Below are positions 12,306-22,640 of a DNA stretch of 64,000 bases, piece by piece. Numbering within the stretch: the first letter of the stretch is position 1; each line of letters opens with the position of its first letter. Source of the stretch: Tomocerus qinae (lineage: Eukaryota; Arthropoda; Collembola; Entomobryomorpha; Tomoceridae); assembly GCA_020055645.1 (NCBI GenBank), contig CM034548.1, forward strand, positions 26,524,201-26,588,200, written 5' to 3'. The position numbers and the translations under genes are program-made. The notes beneath the pieces are model-generated. The model was not told the origin of the DNA. It did no database searches and was given only the letters and a program-made list of their open reading frames with translations.

Positions 12306-12582
12306 TATTGCTCTGGAATTTTGATTTCACTGAGATAATATTAAAATTGCAGCACAAATGTTACATTACACGAAACCCGGATATCGTGTTTCAGAACCAA
12401 ATTACAATCTGGGTTGTTTTTGATTATTAATAAGTTCGTTGACCCAATACGGAACTAAATATATAACATTTTACATTGAGCAAAATAGTTTAATGCTCAC
12501 AAAATAGTATCATATTGTAAGTTATTAATTGTATAATCTGCCAGCCGTTCGGCAGTAATTACAAGCTACCTATATATGTTAT

Positions 12583-12790
12583 CTATTTAGTAGTTTTGTT
12601 TGGGTATTGACTATTGACAATGTTTTCGTCAACGCTATTTAACTTGTCTGATGAATGGATGCTATTGTATTTTAAAAAGAGCTTGCAATATGCAGTGCAA
12701 TATAATGCCACACCGTAAAGTTCGCATATTTCTTCTGCAAATACCAATATGAATAGAAAATTGAGTTTTCTTAAAAACATTATTTCAAAG
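12583..12790 (-). pseudogene. Decayed duplicate of the chitin-binding gene's last-exon 5' end
   Basis: Read on the minus strand, an acceptor TTTGCAG is followed at 12734 by a frame beginning EEICELYG. This resembles EELCDNNG at the start of exon 3 of the adjacent gene, and the upstream intron sequence is also alike: compare plus-strand TTCTTCTGCAAATACCAAT here with TTCTTCTGCAAATATCAAT near 9587. Chitin-binding similarity fades after about ten codons and the frame ends at 12583 without the remaining conserved Cys pattern. It is best read as a partial tandem duplication lying upstream of the intact gene's first exon. A divergent live exon is less likely. Confidence 0.4.
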
Positions 12791-15112
12791 GCTGAATTAA
12801 TAAAATAACATATTTCTGAATATAACTGAAGTAGAACGGTTTGATTGGGTTTTGTGATCGTGGCAATCTTGATTCGTCACATTTAGAATTTTTCTCTGGT
12901 AGATTTTTTGTGTGACCTTGCTCAAATTTTTGTAAAATTCAATGTGTTTTTAATGATATCTGTTCACACGTGGAAGGAAACTACTTTAGTCATCCAAACG
13001 GCTACATAAAATGGTCGGCTAATAACCATAAAAAAGCCCCAACAGAATAAGACAAACTAATTTTTACCATATATTTCAGGATGGTTTCATATAAAATAGT
13101 GATCTGACTTGACTGTTTAGCAATACAAATGCAGTGCTTGATTAGTCCTAGCCTAGGTTAATTAGCGTTTTCATTTATGTGTCCCAAAGCATACTTCACG
13201 TAATGAATTTTCATTATGAATTATGCTTTGGGGTACATTAGTGAAAACATTAATGTAACCAAGTTCTTTGGATTTTAATCAGCTACGTGGGCTATAATGA
13301 AAAGATTGTGGTCAAAAATGCGCTTCCAAAAATCTATATACTCTTGCAGAAAAGGTAGTATCTAATAATTACCTCTGAATTTCGCTTTACTTTAGTACGA
13401 AGTATATTGGGGTGGGACATATTTCAGTCAGAGCATTTACAAACTAAATATACTAAAATTATTTGATAAATTTGTTTTAGCTTGAAATTATTTTTAATGT
13501 TAGCAATTGAAAGCCATTTTAGCCAATGGTCAGCAAAAAATTTAGTCACCCGCACTTGGCCATCTTAACAAATACCATTATAACCACCAAACACTGTTTA
13601 TATATTTAGAAATAGTAGGAACGGCATAAAGTTTGTTTGTTTTAGATCCTAGGATTTTGCCTGCCTGTTTAAATGAGTATCACATCAATCACATATATAT
13701 TCTGAACCAATCTCAGATGGTTTGAGAATGACTGCAAATTTGCGTAAGAAGAAATGCGCTCAATGACATTTCAGCAAATCACATCAAACCAAACCACCCA
13801 GGAAACTGAATTTCAATAGAAGCAATTACTAGTATAATTATAATATAATCTAGCGTATTTGTCATCAACCGTAATAATATTTTAATTTCTAAAACTGAGT
13901 TGAAAACTGTAGTAATGTAGAAAAAATAAGTACCAAATTATGAAAACTTAAAAAAAGAATGTTCTTTATTCAACAAAAATATATATTACACCCAACATGT
14001 AAAAATGATCAGCTATGATTGTATATGACAATTATAAGTATTATAAAAAGTCACTATTTGCATTGCAATGGCTTATCACTACTTAAGTATAACGTAAGTA
14101 ATAATATGTTGCATATAGTAGTAATATATGTATTTAACAAAATATTTGTTGCTCCACAATTTGTACAATCATTGCACTGGGTTAGTTTTTGGTTTAATAA
14201 AACCAACGCATTTCATATACTACTTTGTTGACCTATATTTAATTGTAGGAGTAATATTTCTGCAAATGCTACAGAATCTACACATAAAGATTCACATAGT
14301 ATATACAATGATGATGTACATAAAGTATACATAATTTAATGGACAAAAGAAATTCAACGTTGGTATTTGATTATGGTATTATTACTGTAATGGAAAACAT
14401 ATACCAACCCATACATATAACGAATATCAGCTAGAACTTAGCATTAAACAATGTCATGAGAATAAAATCTGGAATATACTGGTTGGTATTGTTATGTAAG
14501 GGTACAAATGCGACTTACAACGTCTTGCATAAAAGTACATGTCCTTTAAAATGGTCGAAGCTTCAGCTTAAACTGTTTATAGATTGATTAAGCTCAAACA
14601 GAAATATGCAAACAAAATGTGGCAATGAATCATTCACCTTTGAAATTTAAAATGTTAGAAATGTAAACTAAAAATTTAAATACAGAATTCCAAACTAAAA
14701 AACTATAATTTTAACAAGGAGTTTTAATTTTATACATGACGATAGTTTTACCACATTATTACAATGGTAAATTAGTGGTTTGAACTAGTTTTTCAAAACA
14801 CGGATATGCATTAGTATTAATATGAGGATTGCACTTGACCTAACCACAAAGCTAATTCGATGCTTACTCATATTCAATTTTAGGATCATACATGGAATGT
14901 TTATAAAGTACAAATGAGTGAGCTAACATAATTAATCAGTTGTTATCACGGCGAAAGGAAGTGGTCGTTGTCGCAGTTGTAGAGCGGATGTTGAGCTAAA
15001 GCATACGTAAACTTACCATACTACCCGTAAATAAGTTGTGTCATTCCTTAATAAAATATTGAGCATGAACTCATGATTGCTCTGAAGACGCAAATTAAAT
15101 ACCAATTTCAAA
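12791..15112. other. Intergenic region between the chitin-binding and four-pass genes
   Basis: About 2.3 kb of AT-rich DNA without a supported gene. The short frames at 14019-14334 overlap one another and show no domain or splice support. The one structured item is the hairpin at 13157-13260. The final stretch before 15113 should hold the promoter of the plus-strand gene; no clear TATA box could be assigned. Confidence 0.5.
13157..13260. repeat. Hairpin-forming inverted repeat, 104 bp
   Basis: The left arm starts GGTTAATTAGCGTTTTCATT and includes CCCAAAGCATA. The right arm, reverse-complemented, starts GGTTACATTAATGTTTTCAC and includes CCCCAAAGCATA. The arms match at about 80% over ~50 bases, separated by only a few bases. 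No target duplication is visible. It is probably an old foldback MITE. Confidence 0.65.
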
Positions 15113-15969
15113 ATGGTTTACGCCACAATTTTGAAAACTGGAGCATTTGTGACTGCTGTAAGTAAATATTAATTACCTTAAAACAATTTTTAATTTGTAT
15201 TATTTCTTTATTTAATTATTTTACTTTTTCAGATAGTAGCCATTGCTGTCATTGTGGTTTCTAGCTGGACACTAGCTTCTACCTTCTATATAAGGAAAGG
15301 AGAGGAAAACGCAACGTTTATTTACAACGAGGACAATGAAACCAATTGGAATCAAACAAAAGTGGACTTTACAACACCCGCTTTGAACATGTCAAATTCC
15401 GCCAGTGTTCCAACAAAATTGAATATGGAAAAATTTTGGGAAAATAAACCAGCAATGTATAAAATGCTCATGCAAGCTTTTTCTGGAACTTCTACAGTTG
15501 CTGGACTAATACAGTTAGCCTTATCCTGGATGGTCATTTGTGGTAATATGAAGGTACGTAAAAACATGGTTTAAGAGTATACACGAGTTAAAATTAATGT
15601 AACAAACTATTGTAATATATCGCTATTTGTTGTTTTGTACAGAACATTCGAGAAAGAGTTAAACTCTGGCAACTGGCAAACTTCATTATTTTTCTGCTTT
15701 TAATGATTTGTATTGCCGTACCACTGACCTTTAGTGCTAGAAAGAATGCATTTCTTGGATTTAGGACGTTTTGGAAACAATTGTTCAACAAACTAAGAAA
15801 CTTTGGAATACAACACTTTCAAAACCTAGATTACAAAGTATTCATGGACAGTTTGGATGGTTATTTCATTACACTTATAATTAATAATATCGTTCTTGTC
15901 ACAATTCTGAATTTCACATGCTGTTGCCTTTGCTACAGTTGTAAGGAAAACGCATATAGTAATGTCTAA
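15113..15969 (+). CDS. Orphan four-transmembrane protein, 230 aa
   Basis: Three exons: 15113-15157, 15233-15553, 15643-15969, all with consensus GT/AG and phase-0 junctions. The ATG at 15113 gives a short basic N-terminus followed at once by a hydrophobic helix that spans the first intron (FVTAIVAIAVIVVSSWTLAS). A ~70-residue loop follows with four N-glycosylation sequons (NAT, NET, NQT, NMS), so it is probably extracellular. Further helices lie near residues 97-120 (VAGLIQLALSWMVICG), 130-151 (ANFIIFLLLMICIAVPLTF) and 197-219 (ITLIINNIVLVTILNF). The last helix runs into a Cys cluster (CCCLCYSC) that could be palmitoylated, and the protein ends NAYSNV. The topology recalls tetraspanin/claudin-like proteins, but there is no tetraspanin CCG motif or claudin W-GLW-C-C signature. 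The family is not recognised. A polyadenylation signal follows at 16038. Confidence 0.78.
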
Positions 15970-16037
15970 TATTATACCATTTTTTATATAAAAACTGTCG
16001 CTAATAACTATGCAGTCATTGCACCGATTGGCTATTC

Positions 16038-16043
16038 AATAAA
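16038..16043 (+). terminator. Candidate polyadenylation signal for the four-pass gene
   Basis: AATAAA 69 bases after the stop codon of the plus-strand four-pass gene, a normal distance for a compact 3' UTR. Confidence 0.6.
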
Positions 16044-16429
16044 GAATTCCTTCGTGATAATTAAAATACTTTCATTACTCCGTCAATTTGTCCTAATATG
16101 CAAATCACTTTAGAACTTTAAGTATTTTAGTAAATGCGAACTATAGATAGAAAAAATGATCATTAAAACGATATTCTATCCAACCACAATATTTTTAATG
16201 TTAAATGCAATAAAATACCAGATAGGTTACATATATTATACCTAATTCAACTTTAAGGGCAAATAAAATCAGTTATATATAACGTATAGAAATAATAGTA
16301 TTTAGTTCACCCCAGAGTATACCTACATAGTTCAAAAAAGGCAGACTGATATAATTTGTCAATGATGTTTGCTACCTATTTTAGACTAGACAGGAAGTCA
16401 TTCGTAACAATCTCTTCTGCAATTTTACA

Positions 16430-16463
16430 GCAACATTGACAACTATATACTTGTCAATGTTGT
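16430..16463. repeat. Short perfect-stem hairpin
   Basis: CAACATTGACAA at 16431-16442 and its exact reverse complement TTGTCAATGTTG at 16451-16462 are separated by an 8-base loop. No T-run or gene is directly attached, so the role is unknown. Confidence 0.75.
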
Positions 16464-17419
16464 CAATCATAATCATATATATCCATAAAATAATAATATA
16501 AAATTAAGAGATTTTATAAACCTTCTATTAGTCATAAGAGAGACAATTCTGGAAAAAATTTGATACCATAATAGGCGCCTATAAGGATTTCACAGTGATT
16601 ACATCTACATTTACATGTATAAACGTCCAACTGCATATTTACTGCTACTGAGGAATTATATAGAACATAAGAATGAACAGTATACAAAGCGAAGTCTACA
16701 TTTGATTGAAAATGTATCATGACAGAATCAAAGCTGAGCCAGGTTGAGAATCGAATAGATGAGCAGGACAAAGATGAGATCGTCTCATCGTCTTTACCTA
16801 TGGCATAGCCACTTATGGCCTCTCCTTATTCTACTACTTTCAGTTCTGCGGCTGTGTATGTATATTTCTGTGGCCTTGAACACGGGATCCCGGAGCACCA
16901 TTCATACTATAGGCCTTAGTAAAAGATCCCGTAGATTATTCGGTTTTATTTAAGTAGCGGGTTTCATTTGAGGCACTGATTACTTCCATTTCCGCGGGTG
17001 GCAACTAAACAACTAACAATAGCTCATACCAAACACACCTATTTTTTACTTCCTTACATGATAGAACAGTCAACTCCAAAGTAGGTCACTACAGTCACTA
17101 GTAAATTTATAGGAGGTATGTAAATACTAAGCGAAATACTAAAAAATATTGTAGCATTGTGGCCTAAAATAGCAATTTAACCATCAGGGTTACTAGATTT
17201 CCTTTTACGAATTGAAGTATCCTGACTATCAATCACATTTACCAAGAGTCGCACATAGGTGAATGAATTGAAATACCATTTTGACGTATTTGACGCTAAT
17301 ATATTCGCAAACATTTTTGCTTTTGTGTTGAAAATGAAGCAAAAATAATATAAATTGCGTATTTCGAAACCAATAGAATGTTAATTTGAATTAATTTTGA
17401 AAGACAGTAATTGTAATTT

Positions 17420-17652
17420 GAACCCGTAGTGAACTTAACTGCTTTGCGTAATATGCATTACTTACGCTCGCGCTTGCGTATTTCAAAAAATTGCCTCAAA
17501 GTTCATGACATAGAACATCAACTATTCTGTAATCGCAGAAAAGTTGATGTACGCATGTCTGTATGTTGTATGCACGGAATTTGAGAATGAGTTATGCACA
17601 TGCGCAAGTGGAATATTGCATAAAACAATAAAATTAAATCCACTGCGGGTTA
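17420..17652. mobile_element. Degenerate MITE-like palindrome, ~230 bp
   Basis: The outer ends pair imperfectly (GAACCCGTAGTG against CACTGCGGGTTA) and the centre forms a hairpin (ACATCAACTATTCTG and CAGAAAAGTTGATGT around a 6-base loop). Arm identity is patchy in between, as expected for an old foldback MITE. A target duplication is not evident. Confidence 0.5.
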
Positions 17653-18103
17653 GCAATTAGCATTATCGAATTTTGAAAATAAAACAAACGTTGTTGCTTA
17701 ATCATTTTGAAATTCAACAGCAGCACTGCACTGGTGGCCTAGTAGATACATAGAGAAATACTTAGATTCATACATGTGACATAGTTCTTTATTTTTTTGA
17801 TGATTGTTTATGTTAAACATTAGCAGCCCCTATTACTGTTAGACTCACATGTACTGTTAAACTGTTATTGAATTTTACAAAAGGGTGAGTCAATCGGCGT
17901 AAAGAAATCTAGTAATTAATGACATCAAAAAAATAAATCATGTAGATAGGAAAGCACTTAGCACAATCGACAATAGTGGAAATAGAAATGCTCATTAAGA
18001 AATTAAGATAACAGTTTTCTTTCAATACAAAATTTCAAATGGGCATTGTATTTGCATGTTCAAATGTGGAGTTTGAGTGTGAATATTATGAATTTCATGC
18101 GCG

Positions 18104-18165
18104 TTGCAGCAACGTCAGTGACGTAGAACATACATAATAATATTATGCTTGTTCTACGTATGCAA
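18104..18165. repeat. Hairpin-forming inverted repeat
   Basis: ACGTAGAACATACATAATA at 18121-18139 pairs with TATTATGCTTGTTCTACGT at 18141-18159 with two mismatches; an outer TTGCA/TGCAA pair adds to the stem. The one-base loop favours a cruciform or a small foldback relic. Confidence 0.65.
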
Positions 18166-19485
18166 CATAGAAGGAAGAAATATTTTTTGTGTAGTAATAA
18201 TTTGCAATTCATCTTTTTATTTTACATTTTAAATGATTGATAGAGTAACATTTGCACTAATATATATATATTTATTTACTTCAGAATCGTTGGGACAAAA
18301 ACTCGTTTGGGAAGACAACTATTGAGGACTTGAAAGATCGATACTACAAAGTGGATGACATATTATGACCAAACTGAGAACAGGAAACAGGAAACCGCTC
18401 CATCAATTCTTCAAGGACGATTCCGATCTTGAGAAAGGAAGAAAAGATCAACCCGAGAAATTGTGCGTTCGTCCTCCTGAACAGGTTAAAATAATTTTCA
18501 ATCTCAATTTCTCTTTGTCAAGGTATAATATACAGCATTAAACTTATTCTATGATCAGTCATATCATAACCAAGACACTTAAAACAATTTTCTGTATAAA
18601 TAGGCCAAATTATTTTAATGTATCGTATTTCTTAACTTAACGTATATTGACTATGAAACTTAATATAGTCTGTTGTGATATATTTTTTATTTTTTACAAA
18701 ATATTCCATTATGTTCATTAATTTCTAATATTTCATGCTACAAGAAAAATTAAAATTTAATTAATACCATTCCTGCATTCTATTTATATTGATCATGGGT
18801 GACTTCAGACGCATAATATTCGTTTTCCGGTGTCACTTTCGGTTTACAATAAAGGCATTCAATTATTTGTAATTCCCTTTATGTTATGAATTTAATCGTG
18901 ACAGATTCTAGAATATCTTGCCCAGATGGAGAATGCTAACAAGTCCATGGACGAAAAGGAATTCATAGCACACCTGGAAAGGGAACAAAAAGTGAAGGAA
19001 TTGCAAAAGATGATCGATGCACAACGAGCTGATAACTGGGACTACATCAACCGGAGAGTAAAAGTTGAACCTAAGTCTCAAAGAAGTAAATGCGAAACCA
19101 AATTTCAAAAATCCAAACGTACCATATCCTCGCCTCTTACCCAAATAATTGGAGCTAGCAACATGGAAGACTGTGAAACCCTGGAAAGCCGCATTCAATG
19201 GCCCCATTCTACTTCCGGTGTGTTTCTTTGTTCGGAAAAAATGCAGCTGCCAAGCACCATTGGAGAACAGAAAACTCAAACCATACAACTTTCCATGGAA
19301 AAACTCAACATACATGACCTTGGTAAGTATTTATTTATTCGATGAGAATATATTGTCATTTTAAATCCGAACTAAAGTACACGGGGAGAGGTTCCTGCCA
19401 TATCAGTTGCCATGGATAAACACTGCATGGATAGGTTTCGGATAATGCCTGATTTCAGTTTTAATTACATTGTAACTAAGTAACC

Positions 19486-20160
19486 CAGGCACGTATCCAA
19501 GAATTTGAATAGGGGGGCACAATTAAGGCTGACTCGACGATGCGCAAAACTTTGATAACACACCCCTCCCCCGTGGGGAATAAAAATTTGTCATATTTTT
19601 TAAAACATGTACCACATATTTTCGGAGGAGGCATTGTGGCCCTTTTTTCCAAAAAGTCTCTACATTTTTCAAAATTTATTAGTTTTTGGAGTGGAAGAAA
19701 TGCATGGGAGTTTGACAAATTCGTTTCGCTCTCTGTTCTATGAAAAGATAAAAAAATCAGGAGACAATGCCCACTGCATAGTTTTGTGCCCTGTTTTTTG
19801 AGGTACTACATTTTGAAATCGGTTGCCCCAAATTGGGTGTGTCAAAGTTTTTCGTCTTTCCAACACCTTTCCTTACGGTACCACTAGACTGTGCCAATTT
19901 TTACTACGGGGAGGAAGGGCACCAATTTAAAATTACGTCACATTCTACGGACTGGGTTTATTTATCATCTAGCACCCCGTAGTAAAATTACTCATTTCTG
20001 CTCATCGCTAAGCAACCGTATCATCGAGGTAGCCTTAAACAAATTCACGAAAATATTTTTTATTTTTACTCTTTTTTGACTACAAAAATCTACTTTTTCT
20101 TGCGATTTAGGAGGAGGGGGTTCCAAGCCCCCTCCAGCCCACCCTTTGAATACGTGCCTG
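19486..20160. mobile_element. hAT-type non-autonomous element, 675 bp, with perfect 8-bp target duplication
   Basis: It begins CAGGCACGTATCC and ends AATACGTGCCTG, flanked by AAGTAACC at 19478-19485 and 20161-20168. As in the related MITE at 8925-9110, a G run follows the left end and C runs precede the right end (near 20129-20153). It lies inside the last intron of the DMAP1-like copy. No transposase domain is evident in the short internal frames, so it is probably a longer deletion derivative of the same family. Confidence 0.88.
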
Positions 20161-20261
20161 AAGTAACCCATTGAATTTTGCCATAGGGCCACACTGCTTA
20201 TGCAATGTATGCTTGCATAGTAATAATCCCATTGCAGGAAACTCGTGCCACATATTGTACC

Positions 20262-20426
20262 CAAGGGCGTATCTAGAAATCAAATTAAGGGGGTGTTTAA
20301 ACATACGAGCAAATTTTTCTTGTGTATAAAACTACTTTTTATCAATTTTTGAGAATTATCTAGTGTGTTTTTGTAAAATTTAGGGGGTGCTTAAGCACCC
20401 TAACACCCCCCCTAAATACGTCCTTG
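20262..20426. mobile_element. hAT-type MITE, 165 bp, with perfect 8-bp target duplication
   Basis: It begins CAAGGGCGTATCTAG and ends CTAAATACGTCCTTG, flanked by ATTGTACC at 20254-20261 and 20427-20434. Internal sequence is AT-rich with GGGGGTG near the left end and CACCCCCCC near the right end. It is a third member of the family, in the same intron as the 675-bp copy. The sequenced strand ends differ slightly from CAGGCACGTATC, suggesting an older or subfamily copy. Confidence 0.87.
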
Positions 20427-20929
20427 ATTGTACCTATAACTTTTTGAAACGACAGAAGCTAGTTCAGGAATGTCATTACAAATATGAAAATGGATGCTTG
20501 CAATAAACTGTAATTTACTATTTAAAAAAAATATAGGTCCAATTGCAACAGTAGACGCAGTCAATGAATTTAACGAATTACGTTCTGATATTCTGGAAAT
20601 GTATACATTGAGGACTGAATTGACCAATCAATTACAACAAATAAGGACGCTTAAAGCTCGCTACCTAAAGAAAACACATGTAAAATTGGAAATGCCAGAC
20701 AAATTATGTGGACGCCATCCTGAGTCTGTACTGGTCAATGTTAATGCGAATCCAGATAATAAACCCATTGACGGACATCGTATTGACAGTGGAGATTGTT
20801 AATTACTAAGTACGCTTACAGAAATTATTATTTTCAAAATTATTATTTGATTCATTAATTCTAGTTTATTTTCATTTGGTTTTCTAATTGAATTTTGCTT
20901 CCTTATTTATTGCATTATTAAGGATAGGC

Positions 20930-21375
20930 GTTCCTTTAAATGTATTTTGATTAATGGTAGGAATAGTATATTCATTTTGATTAACGAAAGTATAGACTTT
21001 AAATAAAGATACATTTTAATTAAGGATAAATGAATTCTGGTTTCCGACAGCAAGTATTATTTATATTGTCATTAACGATCGCAGTGTTAGATATATGAAT
21101 TTTTATTAACAGATATTATTTACAATTTTATCGATAGAGAATCGAATCTAAAATAAGGTACCCTATGAAAATGTTATTAATTAAGCTAATATAAGGGTTA
21201 TTTTGACTAACTAAACAAATTTTTGTTAATGAAGGATTAATTTTGTTAATGGTACAATATTTTTGTTAGTGAAGGAATATTTTGATTAATTAAGTAGTTT
21301 TTTAACTAAAAAACATTTTGGTTAAATTAAGGAATGTTTTTGTTAACTAATGAACATTTTTGTTAATAAAGGAAT
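20930..21375. repeat. Degenerate tandem array, ~20-bp period (left arm of foldback-like structure)
   Basis: The motif TTTTGTTAATGAAGGAATAT recurs about every 20 bases; it is clearest at 21201, 21221, 21241, 21261, 21280, 21316, 21337 and 21357. Sequence before 21200 shows the same motif more diffusely. A candidate polyadenylation signal for the DMAP1-like copy (AATAAA, 21002-21007) falls inside it. The array abuts the palindromic core at 21443-22330. Confidence 0.7.
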
Positions 21376-21442
21376 ATTTAATAGAGACTGAGTGGATTTG
21401 CCGCTGGGAGTATACATTAATATGTGTTGGAATATTTCAGTT

Positions 21443-22330
21443 TAGGGTAGCATCTAGGCAGCGGGATCTCGTTGCCCCAATTGCCCCCGTTGCCCTCTCC
21501 CCTGTGGCCCCAAGTTTGGCCACTTAACTTACTACTTTAATATATTTCCTCTTGAGGCAACGGTCCGTTGCCCCAAGTACGTATAATGTGCCTACCTAAT
21601 CTATTGAATTCGTTGCCACCGTTGCCCCAATTTATTGCATTCGTTGCCCCCGATATGTGAGCCTGCTGTTTTAACGCGGACATCGGCCACGTAAGATAAC
21701 AGAAAAGTAGTAACGCTATTCGTTACTACTAGCCTTTATACTTTTCTGACTCTTACTAGATCCTTGTAACGGACTGAAACGGTTCGGTTGGCTCTCATAT
21801 AATGCACGTGCACTGCTTTTTATTATGTTTGGGGCAAAGGGGCAACGAATGCGTTTGAAGTAAGATACAGGTTGAAGAGGTGGGTGAGTGTCAGAGTGTG
21901 AGGAGGAGGTCATTTAAAAACAACTATTTAAGGGTCTTAAAAGTGTATATGGTACAGGAAATTTGTACAGACCGGATATATCTAAAATGTATATTTGATA
22001 AATTTAAAGGTTAGGTTTGTTATAAAACAAAATTTTGGTTTTTGCAAATACCTATTATATCCAAGACATTTTACCTATATCCGGTCGGGTAAAAACCTGT
22101 AACATACCGATATGAACCCATTAATAGCTGTTTTTAAATAACCAGCTTCTCACACTTCACCTCACCCTCCTCTGCAACCTGTGTCAATGCAATACATTCG
22201 GGCAACGGGGGCAACGAATTCAATAGATTAGGTAGGCACATTATAAGCACTTTGGGCAACTAGGGAGGGGGAAACGGAGAAAACGGGAGCAGTTGGGGCA
22301 ATAAGATCCCGCTGCCTAAATCCCGCCAGG
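21443..22330. mobile_element. Large imperfect palindrome, ~890 bp, GC-rich terminal inverted repeats
   Basis: The left end has TCTAGGCAGCGGGATCTCG and the right end, reverse-complemented, TTTAGGCAGCGGGATCTTA. The shared segment GTGCCTACCTAATCTATTG lies deeper in each arm, followed by inner pairs around AGGTTGAAGAGG/CCTCTGCAACCT and ACCGGATAT. The arms together exceed 400 bases each and leave a loop of roughly 80-100 bases near 22000-22070. The outer arms are rich in CGTTGCCCC units, standing out from the AT-rich surroundings. No transposase frame exists, so it is a non-autonomous foldback element. No target duplication could be resolved. Confidence 0.78.
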
Positions 22331-22419
22331 TTATTTATTAAGTTAGGTTAGGTTAGACTTAGCCACGCTAAGGCACTACAGCAGATTAACCCTAGTCCAT
22401 TTAATAATATAATAGTGCC

Positions 22420-22640
22420 TGTTTAATTAATTGAATTAATTTAATTGAAATTTTATTTAATATAATTGAAATTTTATTTAATATAATTGAATTTTTTTAT
22501 ATAATTGAAATTTTATTTAATTTAATTGACATTTAAATTGATTTAATTGAAATCGAAATTAAATTTATTGAAATTAATTTAATTGGTACTTAAATTGATT
22601 TAATCAAAATTCAATCTATTTAATTGGAATTAATTTAATT
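22420..22640. repeat. Tandem array, 21-bp period (right arm of foldback-like structure)
   Basis: The unit GAAATTTTATTTAATATAATT repeats with GAA positions at 22447, 22468, 22489, 22507, 22528 and 22549, then grows more degenerate to about 22640. It is built only of A/T plus an occasional G. With the array at 20930-21375 it brackets the palindromic core. Confidence 0.75.

Larger units (their letters stand above)
16044..18284. other. Intergenic region with several hairpins, no gene seen
   Basis: About 2.2 kb between the four-pass gene and the DMAP1-like copy. The missing N-terminal DMAP1 exons were looked for here (the conserved upstream SANT-region segment) and not found. It contains the hairpins listed at 16430-16463, 17420-17652 and 18104-18165. 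Short frames such as 16759-16953 have no support. Confidence 0.5.
18285..20802 (+). pseudogene. Dmap1: DMAP1-like copy: C-terminal half only, with a frameshift
   Basis: Three exons: 18285-18484, 18905-19322, 20537-20802. The first opens NRWDKNSFGKTTIEDLKDRY, matching the DMAP1 segment RYDHQQFKKR-VEDLKERYY after its SANT-like domain. Exon 2 carries the PPEQ-to-coiled-coil region and a CSEKMQLPSTIGEQK stretch like the human SQRMKLPSSVGQKK. Exon 3 has NEFNELRSDILEMYTLRTEL, close to HMFNELRSDLVLLYELK. DMAP1 is a nuclear subunit of the NuA4/SRCAP chromatin complexes. Roughly the first 180-190 residues are absent upstream, and about 27 codons into exon 1 the frame breaks: two extra bases after ATATTA create a TGA. 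From the ATG at 18365 the rest stays open for 267 codons. Introns are kept, so this is a segmental copy and not a retrocopy. It could be a pseudogene, a truncated paralogue, or a real gene hit by a sequence error or assembly gap. Confidence 0.72.

Noticed and set aside
18908-19315. Minus-strand frame of 135 codons rich in Phe
   Set aside because: It lies opposite the DMAP1-like second exon, which has splice signals and family matches; the minus frame has neither.
22335-22360. Telomere-like TTAGG units
   Set aside because: Only about two to three units are present inside a repetitive intergenic region; too short for a telomeric tract.
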